Positions 11,023 through 22,141 of a DNA stretch of 64,000 nucleotides are shown here, piece by piece (position 1 is the stretch's first letter; every line of letters begins with the position of its first letter). The stretch is from Rutidosis leptorrhynchoides (taxonomy: Eukaryota; Streptophyta; Magnoliopsida; Asterales; Asteraceae). The stretch spans positions 3,744,001 through 3,808,000 of the forward strand of contig NC_092333.1 of assembly GCF_046630445.1 (NCBI RefSeq), written 5' to 3'. The translations under genes were made by a program, and so were the position numbers. The notes under the pieces are model-generated. The model saw only the letters and a program-made list of their open reading frames with translations, was not told where the DNA came from and ran no database searches.

Positions 11023-12035
11023 TGTGACAACTCAGAAATTTCTGACCAAATTTAAACTTTAATCTTTATATGTTTCCGACACGATAAGCAAAGTTTGTTA
11101 AGTTAAATCTCAAGAATTTTAAACTGTGTTCATACATTCATTTAACCTTGACCGGATTCCGACGATTCACGAACCATTATTTAATTGAATATGAATATGT
11201 ATATATTATAACTTGAGAATATTAACAAAGTATTAAACGTATAATACTTTACATGAACGTATTGGTTTCAAAATGTTTATCAGTGGAATTAGAAAGATAA
11301 TATCAAATGATTGATTTTTCAGATACAATGTATGATTACGAGTCTCTGTTGAGAGGTCCACTTTGATATAGAAAACCTGTCCTTTTTATCAGTATTCGAA
11401 ATATTGGTAAAATGATTTACAAAAATGTCATTAACAAGTGTTAGTCAAAAGTTAGTAAAGATTCCCATTTAATTTTCAAAAGCGTGCTTTACAATGATTG
11501 ACTCGTGTCCCTTAGTAAATTAATTATTTAGTTTTCATATTATTTAAAACATTATTTGATATAATAATTTCTTGTATTAAAACGAGTTTAAATTATATAA
11601 AACGGACTTGGAAATATTATTAGTTCTGAAAAACTATATATTATTGTTAAATAAATATTTCAAATTTATATTTTGAAATGAATATATATATATTTCTACA
11701 ATGTAATAAAACTTAATATTAATTTAGTTATAAGACGTTTTGAGTTAAAATAAAACTATTATATATATAACGAGACGTCGGATTATAGAAGCAAATGACC
11801 AAAACATTCAAATGCATAAGTTACACTTCGTGTAATATAGTTTACTAATGATTTAAGTCTATATTTTGATAAGGGTACGAATCACTAAACGTAAAGTGGT
11901 AGTTTTCTAAGTGTACGAAAATGAGTTCGAGAAACCGAAAATGGGACATAAGTCGAGTGACGACGTACGAGTCATTGGAACTAAAATTACAAATTAACTA
12001 TGCAAGTAAATATAATATAATATATAATTAATTAT

Positions 12036-12132
<97 letters not shown>

Positions 12133-12181
12133 AGAGTGTCGGCAGAGTAAAACGAAAACATGTGAACTGGGTTTTGGTCCT

Positions 12182-12258
12182 ATACGATCGCATGGCTCAA
12201 ACCCATAAACCCCATGCGATCGCATGGGGTGGTTAGGTGGCCAAAGTGTTTATTTAAG
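12182..12258 (+). promoter_or_regulatory. Palindrome pair plus TATA-like box (RLG-1 5' LTR)
   Basis: A perfect 20-bp palindrome CCCCATGCGATCGCATGGGG lies at 12210-12229, preceded by a mutated first copy (ACGATCGCATGG, ending 12195). TATTTAAG follows at 12251-12258, 21 bp after the second palindrome. The likely transcription start is about 30 bp further on. Confidence 0.6.
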
Positions 12259-12341
12259 CGAACGATTTCTGGTCGAACAAATTCATTCCATCAAACATCC
12301 TTTTACATTACTCCGTATTATATTACTTATATTATTAATTA

Positions 12342-12386
<45 letters not shown>

Positions 12387-12992
12387 GATTAATATTATTA
12401 TTATTAATCTTATTATTAATAGTATTAGTGTTAATATCATTAGTATTATTTTACATAAAATACTACGACGGAGTGTTGTCCGAGTTATTTTCAAAACGGA
12501 TTTTTTCGAGAGGGATAGAGCTAAGGAAATTATGGGATATAGCTATGGAGGTTATGGGTATAGATCGGGAGTATGCTCGTGAGGTCAATCTAGTGTTTAT
12601 CATCTCCGTTGCGTCTACGTACTTTTCTGCAATATTGAATCTCAATATTGATACGTGAGCACTCATAACTTAATTTTCATATATTAATAGTGTATCCCTG
12701 ACTAGTGCTCGAGTATATATAATTATGCATGCTTGTATGTTTAATTTTGTCGTTAGATAACTTATGATAAATTATGAATTTGATACTTATGCGATTGAGA
12801 TAAGGTATATGTTATGCATGTCATTGGAAAGCTGGTGAAAAATTAATAACTTTTCATTTAGATATCGAATGGTTTCGATGAACGGATTAGAAGTTATAAT
12901 CAACTGAATTTTTGTATTATTGTTAAAATGATTATTATTACTATCATCGTTATTATCGCCGTTATTATTATTATTATTATTATTATTATCTA

Positions 12993-13040
<48 letters not shown>

Positions 13041-14300
13041 ATATGTATCACTATTTAAAAATCGTTATTGTTATTATTATTACTATTGTTATTATCATCA
13101 AAAATTATTATTAATATTATCATCATTATTATTATAATTACTAGTATTATTATTAATATTATTATAATACTTATTAGTATCATTATCTTTAAAACTAATA
13201 TTAGTATTATCTAATTATTATGATTGCGATTATTATCATTATTAAACGAATCGATCAGGAAATAATGAGTATATGCGTCATGATGAAATAAAAATATTGT
13301 AAGTTATTGATTTAGAGAAAAATATCGTTTTCATTATTTTTATCATTATTATTAAAAGTATTATTAATATTAAAACTATTATTTTTACAAAAATTATTAT
13401 TTATAGGAATATCATTGTTAATATAAAATATCATTATTATTATCATTTTAGTATTATTATTAATAAAAATTATCATTTTATCATAATATCATTTTAGTAA
13501 ATATAAATATTGTTATTATTATTAGTAGAATAATAATAATTATTATTACAAAATAATACAACTTTTACTTATTATTGTTATTATCGATATTATTTTATCA
13601 AATAAATATGTGATACAAAGATATTTTATTACGTGTAATATAATTACATTAATAATACCTATCATATTATTTTATGATATTAAATGAACTTTATAAATTT
13701 TATTACTTAAGATATATAAAAGTATATTTTTATTATATAAATTTTAATATAAAATTTTATTTATTAATAAATGAATTATATTATTACTCTAATAAAATCT
13801 GTTAAAAATATTTAAATATATAAAACGACTATATTTAAACTATATAATAATCATGTATAAATTTTGGAAGTCATTTTGGTCAAGATGACTTTTGTTGACT
13901 TTTGCATATTAGTCTCGAGCATTAGGATTGTGGTATACTATGACTTGACCTAAATTGTTAGACATATATTGACCAACATATAAATATATATAATTAATAT
14001 AGGTTCGTGAATTCGAGGCCAACCTTGCACTTGTTCAATGCCATCATAAGCATAATTACTACGAAATACAGTATTGTGAGTTTCATTTGATTCCCTTTTA
14101 CTCTTTACATTTTTGGGACTGAGAATATATGCGCTGTTTTTTTATAATTGTTTTATTAAATGCTTTTGAGATATATTTTTGAACTGAGAATACATGAACT
14201 GCTTTTATAAATGTTTGACGAAATAGACACAAGTATTCAAAACTACATTCTATGATAGAATTATTTGGATTCAGAGGTTCGATTTGCACTAGCTACTATC

Positions 14301-14815
14301 GGTGAGAAATTTTTGCATTGCACGATGCATTAGCTACCGTTTAGCTACCCTCGATGAGAAATTTTTGCATTGTACGATGCATTAGCTACCGTAGGTGATT
14401 TTATGTAGCATTAGCCACCCTCGGTGAGAAATTTTTGCATTGCACGATGCATTAGCTACCGTTATAAGATTGTTTATCGGTGAGAAATTTTTGCATTGCA
14501 CAATGCATTAGCTACCGAAATGGTTCAATTTAGTAGTTACTATCGGTGAGAAATTTTTGCATTGCACGATGCATTAGCTACCGTTTTAGCTACCCTCGGT
14601 GAGAAATTTTTACATTGCACGATGCATTAGCTACCATTATAAGATTATTTACGGTGAGAAATTTTTGCATTGCACGATGCGTTAGCTACCGTTGTTGTAT
14701 TTCCCTCGGTGAGAAATTTTTGCATTGCACGATGCATTAGCTACCGTTGGTGAAATAGTATTGTATTAACTACCACGGTGAGAAATTTTAGCATTGCACG
14801 ACACATTAGCTACCG
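14301..14815 (+). repeat. Nine-unit hairpin-like minisatellite in the RLG-1 5' LTR
   Basis: A conserved core of about 40 bp starts CGGTGAGAAATTTTTGCAT and ends GATGCATTAGCTACCG, separated by spacers of varying length. Each core has outer arms CGGT/ACCG and inner arms TGCAT/ATGCA around a 6-base loop, so each unit is an imperfect hairpin. Nine units counted. Confidence 0.9.
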
Positions 14816-15311
14816 TTGGTGAGTTTGTTTTGAAAGTTCTGGTGTTCTTCATATGAATGATTTTTACAGCAGTGAGCAGACCTGCACAGATTGTTTTCGA
14901 AATATGAATATCTTGTGATCTATTATATTATTGGAAATGATTTATTATGATAAACTAATGAACTTACCAACCTTTTGGTTAATACTTTAAAGCATGTTTA
15001 TTCTCAGGTATTAAGGAAATCTTCCGCTGTGCATTTGCTCATTTTAGAGATATTACTTGGAGTCATTCATGACATATTTCAAAAGACGTTGCATTCGAGT
15101 CGTTGAGTTCATCAAGATTGATAATAAGTATATCATAGTTTGGATATAGTATGGGATAGTGTACATGCCTGTCAACTTTCGCTATAATGAAAGTTTGTCT
15201 TTTAAAAATGAATGCAATATTTGTAAAATGTATCATTTAGAGGTCAAATACCTCGCGATGTAATCAACTTTTGTGAATCATTTATAATGTATATGAACGG
15301 GTCCTTTCAGT

Positions 15312-15323
15312 TGGTATCAGAGC
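15312..15323 (+). other. RLG-1 primer-binding site (initiator tRNA-Met)
   Basis: TGGTATCAGAGC, complementary to the 3' end of plant initiator tRNA-Met, starts two bases after the 5' LTR. Confidence 0.92.
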
Positions 15324-17237
15324 GGTGGTCTTAGCGAACCAGGTCTTGCATTAGTGTGTCTAACTGATAGTTGTTTAGATGCATTAGTGAGTCTGGACTT
15401 CGAACGTGTCTGTATGTCAAAAGTTTTGTGTGACGATCGCTTCAAATCCATATGGACGAATACGTCAATCATCGATTTCATTGCGAGGTATTTGACCTCT
15501 ATATGATACGTTTTATAAACATTGCATTCTTTGGAAAAGGTATACCATAATGAATATTTAAATCCAAGGTTTTCGACATCTGATGATTTTTACATATAGA
15601 CAATCACCGTAAATAATAGTTTACAATAATACTTCCGTTGACAATGCAGTCAAAATAGATACATGATGATGGTTTTGTGAATGCAACGTTTTCTTGAATA
15701 AAGCATGTATGACTCCATGCACAAAGCTTGTCTAACATATAAGCAAACAGCGGAAGGCTTATAGGAACCTGAGAATAAACATGCTAACAAGTGTCAACAC
15801 AAAGGTTGGGTAGTTCATAGTTTTAGTGTTTCGTATAATCTGTATATAAAAGTGGATCACAAGATTTCAGTTGTTTCATCCAGAAACGTTTATCAAAATA
15901 TTCTACGAAATTGAGCACCATGGTAACTAAACTTTAACGTATATATAATTTGTACCCTTTGTATAATCATCTTAATAATATACGCAAACCAACGTGTACG
16001 CTTCTCAAATAGCATACGTCCATTAAAAGGCTAGTGCTCTAGCTCGGATGGGGATATCAAGCCCTATGGATCCATATACAACTATTCGCGCCCACCAGTT
16101 TTTATAACTGGCAATTACTAGTTACCAAAGCTAAGGGATTTTCGGTTCAAACTCAGTGTAGAATTTAGTATGTACTTGTATCCATTGCGTTTAAAATAAA
16201 GTGCATGTATTCTCAGCCCAAAAATATATATTGCAAAAGCATTTAAAAAGGGAGCAAATGAAACTCACCTTAGCAGTACATAAAGTTGTTCACCAAAACG
16301 TGACCGAAACTCGGAATATCAAATAACCGTAGATCTCAACCTAGAGAACATATGTTGGTCAATAAATGTCTATCAAGGTAGGTCAGGTCATTGTGTATCA
16401 CAATCCTAATGCTCGAGATCGACATACAATAGTTATCAAAAGTTATTTCAAAAAGTCAATTTTGACAATTGTTTAAGAAAACGAGACGTGCCTTATATTA
16501 GGATTCATTTACTCGGTTGGTAATATTCAAAAATCTATTTTATCAATCTTGTAAACAAATTGTTTAAATCTTAATTGCAGATTCAAAAGCAATTTCAATT
16601 AACGTCAATCATAATTCAGTTGACCATATCTTTTAATCCGTTCATCGAAACTATTCAGTGTCTAAATGAAAAGTTATTGATTTTTCGCCAGCTTTCCAAA
16701 AACATGTATATCATATACCTTTTACCAGTAATATATGGATTTAATTTGTGATTCATTATAAACTGTTTAACGACGAAATTTAACATACAAACATGTATAA
16801 ATATATATACTCGAGCACTAGACATGTATACACTATTAATTTATAAAAGATAAAATATGAGTGCTTACATATCAATATTGAGATTCAATATTGTAGGAAA
16901 ATACGTAGACGCAACAGAGATGATAAACACTAGATTTGACTTAGAAGCAAAACCCTCGAACAATACCCGTAACCTCATTAGTATAACCCAAAGTTTCCTT
17001 AGCTCTATCTCGCTCGAAAACCATTTTTGAAATCTTTTGGACATAACCTCGTCGTAGTATTTTATGTGTAATACTAATAATAATACAAATACTACTAATA
17101 ATAATAAGATTAATAATAATATTAATCTTAATAATAATAATAATAATAATAATTAATAATAATAATAATAATATAATTAATAAATATAATACGGAGTAGG
17201 AATGAAGAATGAGAACCAGAATGCAAAAATGGCTCGA

Positions 17238-17312
17238 TTTATAGATGTGGCCAGATTTCAGACTCCATGCGATCGCATGAGTTTTTAGTGTTTTTGCCAT
17301 GCGATCGCATGG
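17238..17312 (-). promoter_or_regulatory. Palindrome pair plus TATA box (solo LTR)
   Basis: CCATGCGATCGCATGG at 17297-17312 and CATGCGATCGCATG at 17266-17279; on the minus strand TATAAA follows at 17243-17238, about 21 bp after the second palindrome. Same layout as in RLG-1. Confidence 0.6.
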
Positions 17313-17349
17313 CCGCCTTATCCGTTTTTGTTTGCTAGTTCGTCGACAT

Positions 17350-17565
17350 CAAACAGTGTTTACTATAGCAATAGTGTTTACTGTAGTAAATAGTGTTTAA
17401 TGTAGCAAATAGTGTTTACTGTAGCAAATACGGTTTCACTGTAGCAAATAGTATTTTACTGTAGCAAAGTCATTTTTACTGTAGCAAATAGTGATTTTCG
17501 AAAACACTGTGGCTTTTCGGGTACTGTAGCAATTCGAAAATGCTGTAGCAAATTAGTATTTTACT
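17350..17565 (-). repeat. Minisatellite of ACTGTAGCAAATAGTGTTT units
   Basis: About nine degenerate 19-22-bp units in the U3 part of the solo LTR, directly upstream (minus strand) of its palindrome pair; enhancer-like placement, function unknown. Confidence 0.8.
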
Positions 17566-17649
17566 GGTTCATCTTAAACGTTTTAGTTAACTTATCTAAA
17601 TATCAATCGAATCAATAATCGAATGTTACTATCGTTTACTAAATAACTT

Positions 17650-17652
17650 GAA

Positions 17653-17719
<67 letters not shown>
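17650..17719. repeat. (AT)n microsatellite in the solo LTR
   Basis: About 35 AT units. RLG-1 and RLG-5 have (AT)n tracts at the comparable position of their LTRs. Confidence 0.95.
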
Positions 17720-17724
<5 letters not shown>

Positions 17725-18130
17725 TTAAGTTATATATATATATTGTTCGTGAATCTTCGAGAACAGTCAAAGAATAATTGATTACATGAATATAGTTCCA
17801 AAACTTTGAGACTCAACATTTCAGACTTTGCTTATCGTGTCGAAAACATTAAATCATTTAAAGATAAAGTTTAAATTTGGTCAGAAATTTTCGGGTCATC
17901 ACATTTTGCTTATCATTTCTACTCGAAAATCCTCTACTTATCATCTGTAGGAAATTACCTACTTATCATTCTTAGTCTAGACACATTTTACTGCATTGAC
18001 TGCATGAATAGTGTATAGACAAAATTCATATCTTAGCGTACCTGATAATTCATATCTTAGCGTATCTGTTACTGTATATTTACCTGACATAGTCCGTAAA
18101 TTCCTCCGTAATCTACGAAATCTTTTGTTC

Positions 18131-18138
18131 TATATATA
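18131..18138 (+). promoter_or_regulatory. Internal TATA box before the RLG-1 accessory ORF
   Basis: TATATATA stands 82 bp upstream of the ATG at 18220. RLG-4 has TATATATA 76 bp before the homologous ATG, within a similar leader. Conservation of both spacing and sequence suggests a real internal promoter. Confidence 0.45.
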
Positions 18139-18219
18139 TAGATATTCTATGTAATTAGAATACCATCCGATAGCCGGAAAATCATTTCATATCGAAAATT
18201 CTTTATTCAATCGTACGAA

Positions 18220-18766
18220 ATGGAACTCGCCACTAGTTCAAGTTCCTCGGATTCCGATATGGAGTTTCACTCGAGCTCCAAAAGTAGTGTGACCGGAATG
18301 GATCAACCAATTAGCCATCATCTATTCTGGATGAATTGTGGATGGGTTCGTAGTCTACTTAATCATTGGAGACAAGAATAAGGCGATCCCTTTCATCCAC
18401 CACATTGCCCTCTTGACAATGAACCTGAAGCAATTACTGGCGAACCTATACGAAACACCATTTTCTCTCTCATTTCCAGAGTATCTCGTCAAGAATATAT
18501 AATATCTCACATTCTAGATCTTATTCACCCACTCGTCCGAACCACCAATCATCCCGGTGTAACAGAAGAAGTCAACGAGCTGCGTGCTCGAGGTAGTGGC
18601 TTTGGAGAATATGGTGCAGAGGTTACGAGCACCAGCAGCATCACCGGCATCAACAGTGCCACCATCATCAACACCAACAGTACCATTAACACCAACAACA
18701 ACAACTGCATCCCACATCTCAACATCACAACCTGTACCCCGAGCATCAACGTCATACGCACCATAG
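18220..18766 (+). pseudogene. Accessory ORF of RLG-1 (unknown protein, broken)
   Basis: Reads MELATSSSSSDSDMEF, a Ser-rich head, then SVTG, a GWVRSLLNHWRQE core, an in-frame TAA at 18379-18381 where the RLG-4 homologue has Glu, then GDP..P, ITGEPIRNTIFSLISRVSRQ and an ELRA stretch. Around 18583 the frame shifts; the next frame gives LENMVQRLRAP, a Pro/Thr/Ser/Ala-rich tail and ends SYAP, stop at 18766. The same order of parts is seen in RLG-4 at 57910-58505. No zinc knuckle, protease or polymerase motif. I do not recognise the family; a strongly reduced Gag-like protein is possible but unsupported. About 180 residues before the breaks. Confidence 0.7.
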
Positions 18767-18796
18767 GTAACAAGGAGTACCAACAATAATAATCAA

Positions 18797-19622
18797 TGAA
18801 GTATTAATTCATAACTTCATTGGAGAGACATTCTGCGGCGATTATGTAATCTCCAAAGTCTTAGAGATTATCTATTCTAGCCCTAACCATAAATCAGATG
18901 AATGAACCAAAATGATAGAAGGAAGAATAGAAACCCTGACAAGAATGGTGCGTGATTTACAAGCTAGACTTGTTTTACCAACAGCATCAACAGCACCGTT
19001 AGCATTACCAGCACAGCCAGTGCCGTCAGCATCGTCAGAACCAGCAGCACCTATAACATCACAAGCTCCTCCAGTTCAAGAATCACCGTGGACATCATTA
19101 CGAATCAACAACGATTATATTGTATCAACAAATTATGAAGTATTAACTCAATTCCTCTGAAAAATTTATACGTATATCTTATATATATATATATAAATTT
19201 TGAAACCATCATAAATCTTTCCGTACTAAGCTATAATATGTGAATCTTAACTACTCGGTTAATTCATATTACTAATATGCTATGATGTACATCATTCGTC
19301 AGCAACTTAACCATCGATAACTACAATCTCTATTTCAATTCAATGAATTCTATTTCATAATAAATCAAGTGCATTATTCAAATATATGTTTGATTTTTAT
19401 ACTTTCATCATCGATGTACTCGAAACTTTTCAAACAACATCATTCGTACCTTGAGAAGTTCACAAGAATTCCACGAACACCAACATCATGCATCAACAAA
19501 TAACGAAGTATTGATTCATAATTTCAATTTCATTGAAGAAATACTCCGTAAAAGTTATGTAATTTCTAAAGTTTTTTTAGGGATTATTCAATTCTAGTTT
19601 CAACCGTAAATCAAATGAGTTT
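18797..19622 (+). repeat. Internal duplication, about 0.7 kb, in RLG-1
   Basis: The block from 18797 (GAAGTATTAATTCATAACTTC ... TCTAGCCCTAACCATAAATCA) recurs diverged at about 19508-19622, and the coiled-coil/Pro-Ala tail of the accessory ORF recurs at 18912-19160. RLG-4 has a single copy of each (57350-57480 and 57910-58090), so RLG-1 carries a tandem duplication with a period near 710 bp. Confidence 0.65.
18912..19160 (+). pseudogene. Duplicated tail of the accessory ORF
   Basis: An 82-codon frame: MIEGRIETLTRMVRDLQARL, then an Ala/Pro/Ser-rich stretch and a short non-repetitive end. The first part parallels VETLEEIVRDLVARL of RLG-4. It is a second copy of the C-terminal part of the accessory protein, probably not an independent gene. 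Confidence 0.55.
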
Positions 19623-20667
19623 AATTTAATATTAACTCATTAAATCTATGTTACATCTGAAGAAAATATACACATATATATTTTCATAAAGACTGTAATA
19701 AAACTCTTTTGTACAAAATATTAGTTGTGAATTTTTTTTAACGGGTAGGTAATACCCGAAAGATATATATAAATTCACAATTAATATATTACATTCTTTG
19801 AATCTGATTCAGCAATCGCCAACTATACTCACTACTTTCACAACAATATTCATTCTTTTATAGAAATCAAAACAACCATTCTCATCCAAATTTGATTACG
19901 TATTCTGATTTTGACAAATCAAAATCCAAGTCAAGATTTAACAGAAGACATCACTCTTAGATTCTTACATCTTTCAAATCTATACTTTGACTTCAAAACT
20001 ATGCTAGAACATCATTTCTATTCATAGAACCCAGAAAAATTGTTGTATCATTCAAAATCCTAGAACTTCATAGGTATATTAACAATTACAAACTGTGTTC
20101 AAACCCTTCGAAATCCCTGGAGACACTTTAAATAATGAACAATCGAGATGATGATCCAACCACATGTTACCCACAGTCATGCACCTAAAAAACTCTCGAA
20201 ACTAAAGTAAAAGTTTAACACATACCTGTGTCAGACCCTTTGGCATTTATTAGCAAAAATAACTTTGCGATTCCTTTCCAAAGTAGTCAATTTTGTCATA
20301 GCTCCAGCAAGTCAACCTCAAATTTTCAGTTGAAACAGTCTTATTATAACCTCTATATATACGTTGCCCTTTCGCCATCGTTACCGGGGAGCCGTTTATG
20401 TTCCACCACATTAGCAATAAACTTACCAACAACTTCATTGATCTTTGACGTTCTGAAAAATCATTATATTTATCGAAACCCCATCATTTACTCAAGAATT
20501 ATCATGCCAATTACTGAGAATCAACAATCAGTATTTTTAAAACTCGAAAACTCGCAGCATGTCTACGCCGACAATTATATGTGTACATATAACGTCTATC
20601 TTCTAGACTTACATACTTTGAATGTGAAGTTTCTGAAAAACACCCTGAACTGCGAACTAGTTCTCGA
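19161..20667 (+). other. RLG-1 internal region without a recognised gene
   Basis: Contains a polypurine-junction-like motif TTTAACGGGTAGGTA at 19738-19752, identical to the motif next to the 3' LTR. Short frames here show no conserved domain. Confidence 0.55.
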
Positions 20668-20919
20668 AATGCTGATGAAGTAGCAAAAACTGTAAACGAC
20701 CTTAACAGTAAAAAGTTTGATGATAAAGAATAGTGTGTTGGCAAAGCTCAGAAAAAGAGAAGATTTGGTACTGAAAAATGGATTGAGCAAACTATGAAGG
20801 AGGCTGTGGACAAATTACAAAGATGAAATCTACCTTCAAAGAATCCAAATGATTCAGTGTCTGCTGAAATCCTTAGCAAATACCTTGCTCCTTACTCTAA
20901 AACCTTTGCGGACAATATT
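20668..20919 (+). pseudogene. Captured poly(A)-binding protein fragment in RLG-1
   Basis: From 20668 the frame reads NADEVAKTVNDLNSKKFDDK, a TAG at 20731-20733 where PABPs have Trp, then VGKAQKK and, after a short divergent stretch, EQTMKEAVDKLQR, stop, NL..KN..DSVSAEI. This follows, in order, the end of RRM3 (...LNGKKFDDKEW..VGKAQKK), the linker (EQ.MKEA.DK.QG) and the start of RRM4 (NLYVKNLDDS) of plant cytosolic poly(A)-binding proteins. No introns and two stops: a decayed, non-functional host-gene piece. RLG-4 carries the homologous piece on its own coding strand. Confidence 0.75.
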
Positions 20920-22107
20920 CTTCATCATCATCTTATCTTAAATATTCCAAGATATCATCGTATCTCCCATTATAAATATCCTCCATATTTCTAAAGATAT
21001 TTTCATAACCATTCTTATCCAGAAATCATTACCTCTTCGCGCTATCTGTGTTACATCATAAAAGAAACTATTTTAGTTTCTAAATTCTGAAACCTTCGAG
21101 TTTAAAATAGGAATGTTTTGAAGTAGTGTTGGGAACTGAAGCATGAGTTAGTATAATATAATGACACTTGATTAACGTGATTATATTACAGTAAGTCATG
21201 CTGAGTTTCTAAATGGAACGTAATGATTCACAGATAATAACGTCATCATGTGCCATGTTACATGACTATTGTATTCTATTTAATCTATAAAAATATCAAG
21301 AAAATATTTTCTTGATGATTCGGTCTTTTCCGAGGTATTCTGGTAATTTGACAAATCAAGATCGCGCCATTACAATTTTCTTCTTAGAAGATTAACTATG
21401 TTCATTTCAAAATCTATACCTATAAATACTGGACCATTAATCGCTTGACTGGAAGTAGGGAAGAGGAGACAAAAGTATGGAACTCTTGAATATAAAAGAA
21501 AATATAAAGCTCGAAAACAACACATAAATTACAAATCGTGGATATCAATACGTATTACCACGTAAAGGCACGGGAGAATTAAAATTGCTATAACCCCAAG
21601 GTAATAGTAAAAATAGATAAAATCCTCCGGTGGTAGATGAAAAAGAAGAATGACAGATATGAAAGTTAGGAGTATATCAAGAATCAGTACTGGATGGAGC
21701 ATATTAACGAATGCTTTAAAGTATGAATTGAGAAAGAAAGAATAGAAAATGTGAGTTGTGGAAATAAGAAAACAAAGGGGGTGGATTTATAGTGAAATAT
21801 CCGACCGAGAAATTGAGGCAGATTATCGCATTAAATCGAAGAGGATCATAATTTCCTTAATCACCGAAGAATCGAATCTTATATAGATTACAAAGATTTT
21901 CTTTAATCCGGAAATCAACCGTGATGACGTCAAAAGATAAGACGAATCTCTATTTTCTCCTTTCATTATTTTACGATAGCTTCACTTATACGCTTCGAGT
22001 AATCGAATTATTTTATCCATATTTCTTAATCATAATAAAACCCTAGCTATCAACTTATATTCGTCATAATAACATTTTTACTGTTAGCCATGACGACCTC
22101 GATCAAA
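20920..22107 (+). other. RLG-1 3' internal region
   Basis: No gene seen. The block at about 21120-21310 (GCATGAGTTAGTATAATATA and following) has its homologue inverted at 56440-56645 in RLG-4, as expected if the two internal regions share descent. Confidence 0.6.
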
Positions 22108-22141
22108 TTTTGGGGACGAAATTTCTTTAACGGGTAGGTAC
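22108..22141 (+). other. RLG-1 polypurine tract and 3' LTR junction
   Basis: TTTTGGGGACGAAATTTC followed by TTTAACGGGTAGGTAC and then the 3' LTR start TGTGACAACC at 22142. The same junction, reverse-complemented, lies beside the RLG-4 3' LTR. Confidence 0.8.

Larger units (their letters stand above)
11023..15309 (+). repeat. RLG-1 5' LTR (4287 bp)
   Basis: Begins TGTGACAACTCAG and ends GGGTCCTTTCA. Order: conserved first 200 bp (GACCAAATTTAAAC, CGACACGATAAGC, GACGATTCACGAAC), an (AT)n tract about 12042-12129, a palindrome pair and TATA, a region dominated by ATT microsatellites (about 12320-13570), a nine-unit hairpin-type array (14301-14815) and a conserved last 450 bp. The length is extreme for a plant LTR. 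Short ORFs here are simple-sequence artefacts. Confidence 0.93.
15429..17903 (-). mobile_element. Solo LTR of a related family, inverted within RLG-1
   Basis: Flanked by TTTTG at 15424-15428 and 17904-17908. On the minus strand it begins TGTGATGACCCGAAAATTTC and ends GCGATCGTCACA. Its start is homologous to the RLG-1 LTR start, and its tail to the RLG-1 LTR tail (the block around 'gcgaggtatttgacctc' at 15483). The 2475-bp length, intact ends and target duplication with no internal region fit LTR-LTR recombination after insertion. RLG-5 at 63622 begins almost identically. Confidence 0.9.

Noticed and set aside
12028..12658. Ile/Leu-rich ORFs on both strands (and the copies at 23308-23786 and 16941-17300)
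   Set aside because: They translate ATT and AT microsatellites within the LTRs. Hydrophobicity is a composition artefact, not membrane proteins.
14301..14815. CRISPR-like array (regular repeats with variable spacers)
   Set aside because: Plant LTR context, repeats imperfect, spacers of unequal length and partly homologous to each other, no cas genes; it is an LTR minisatellite.
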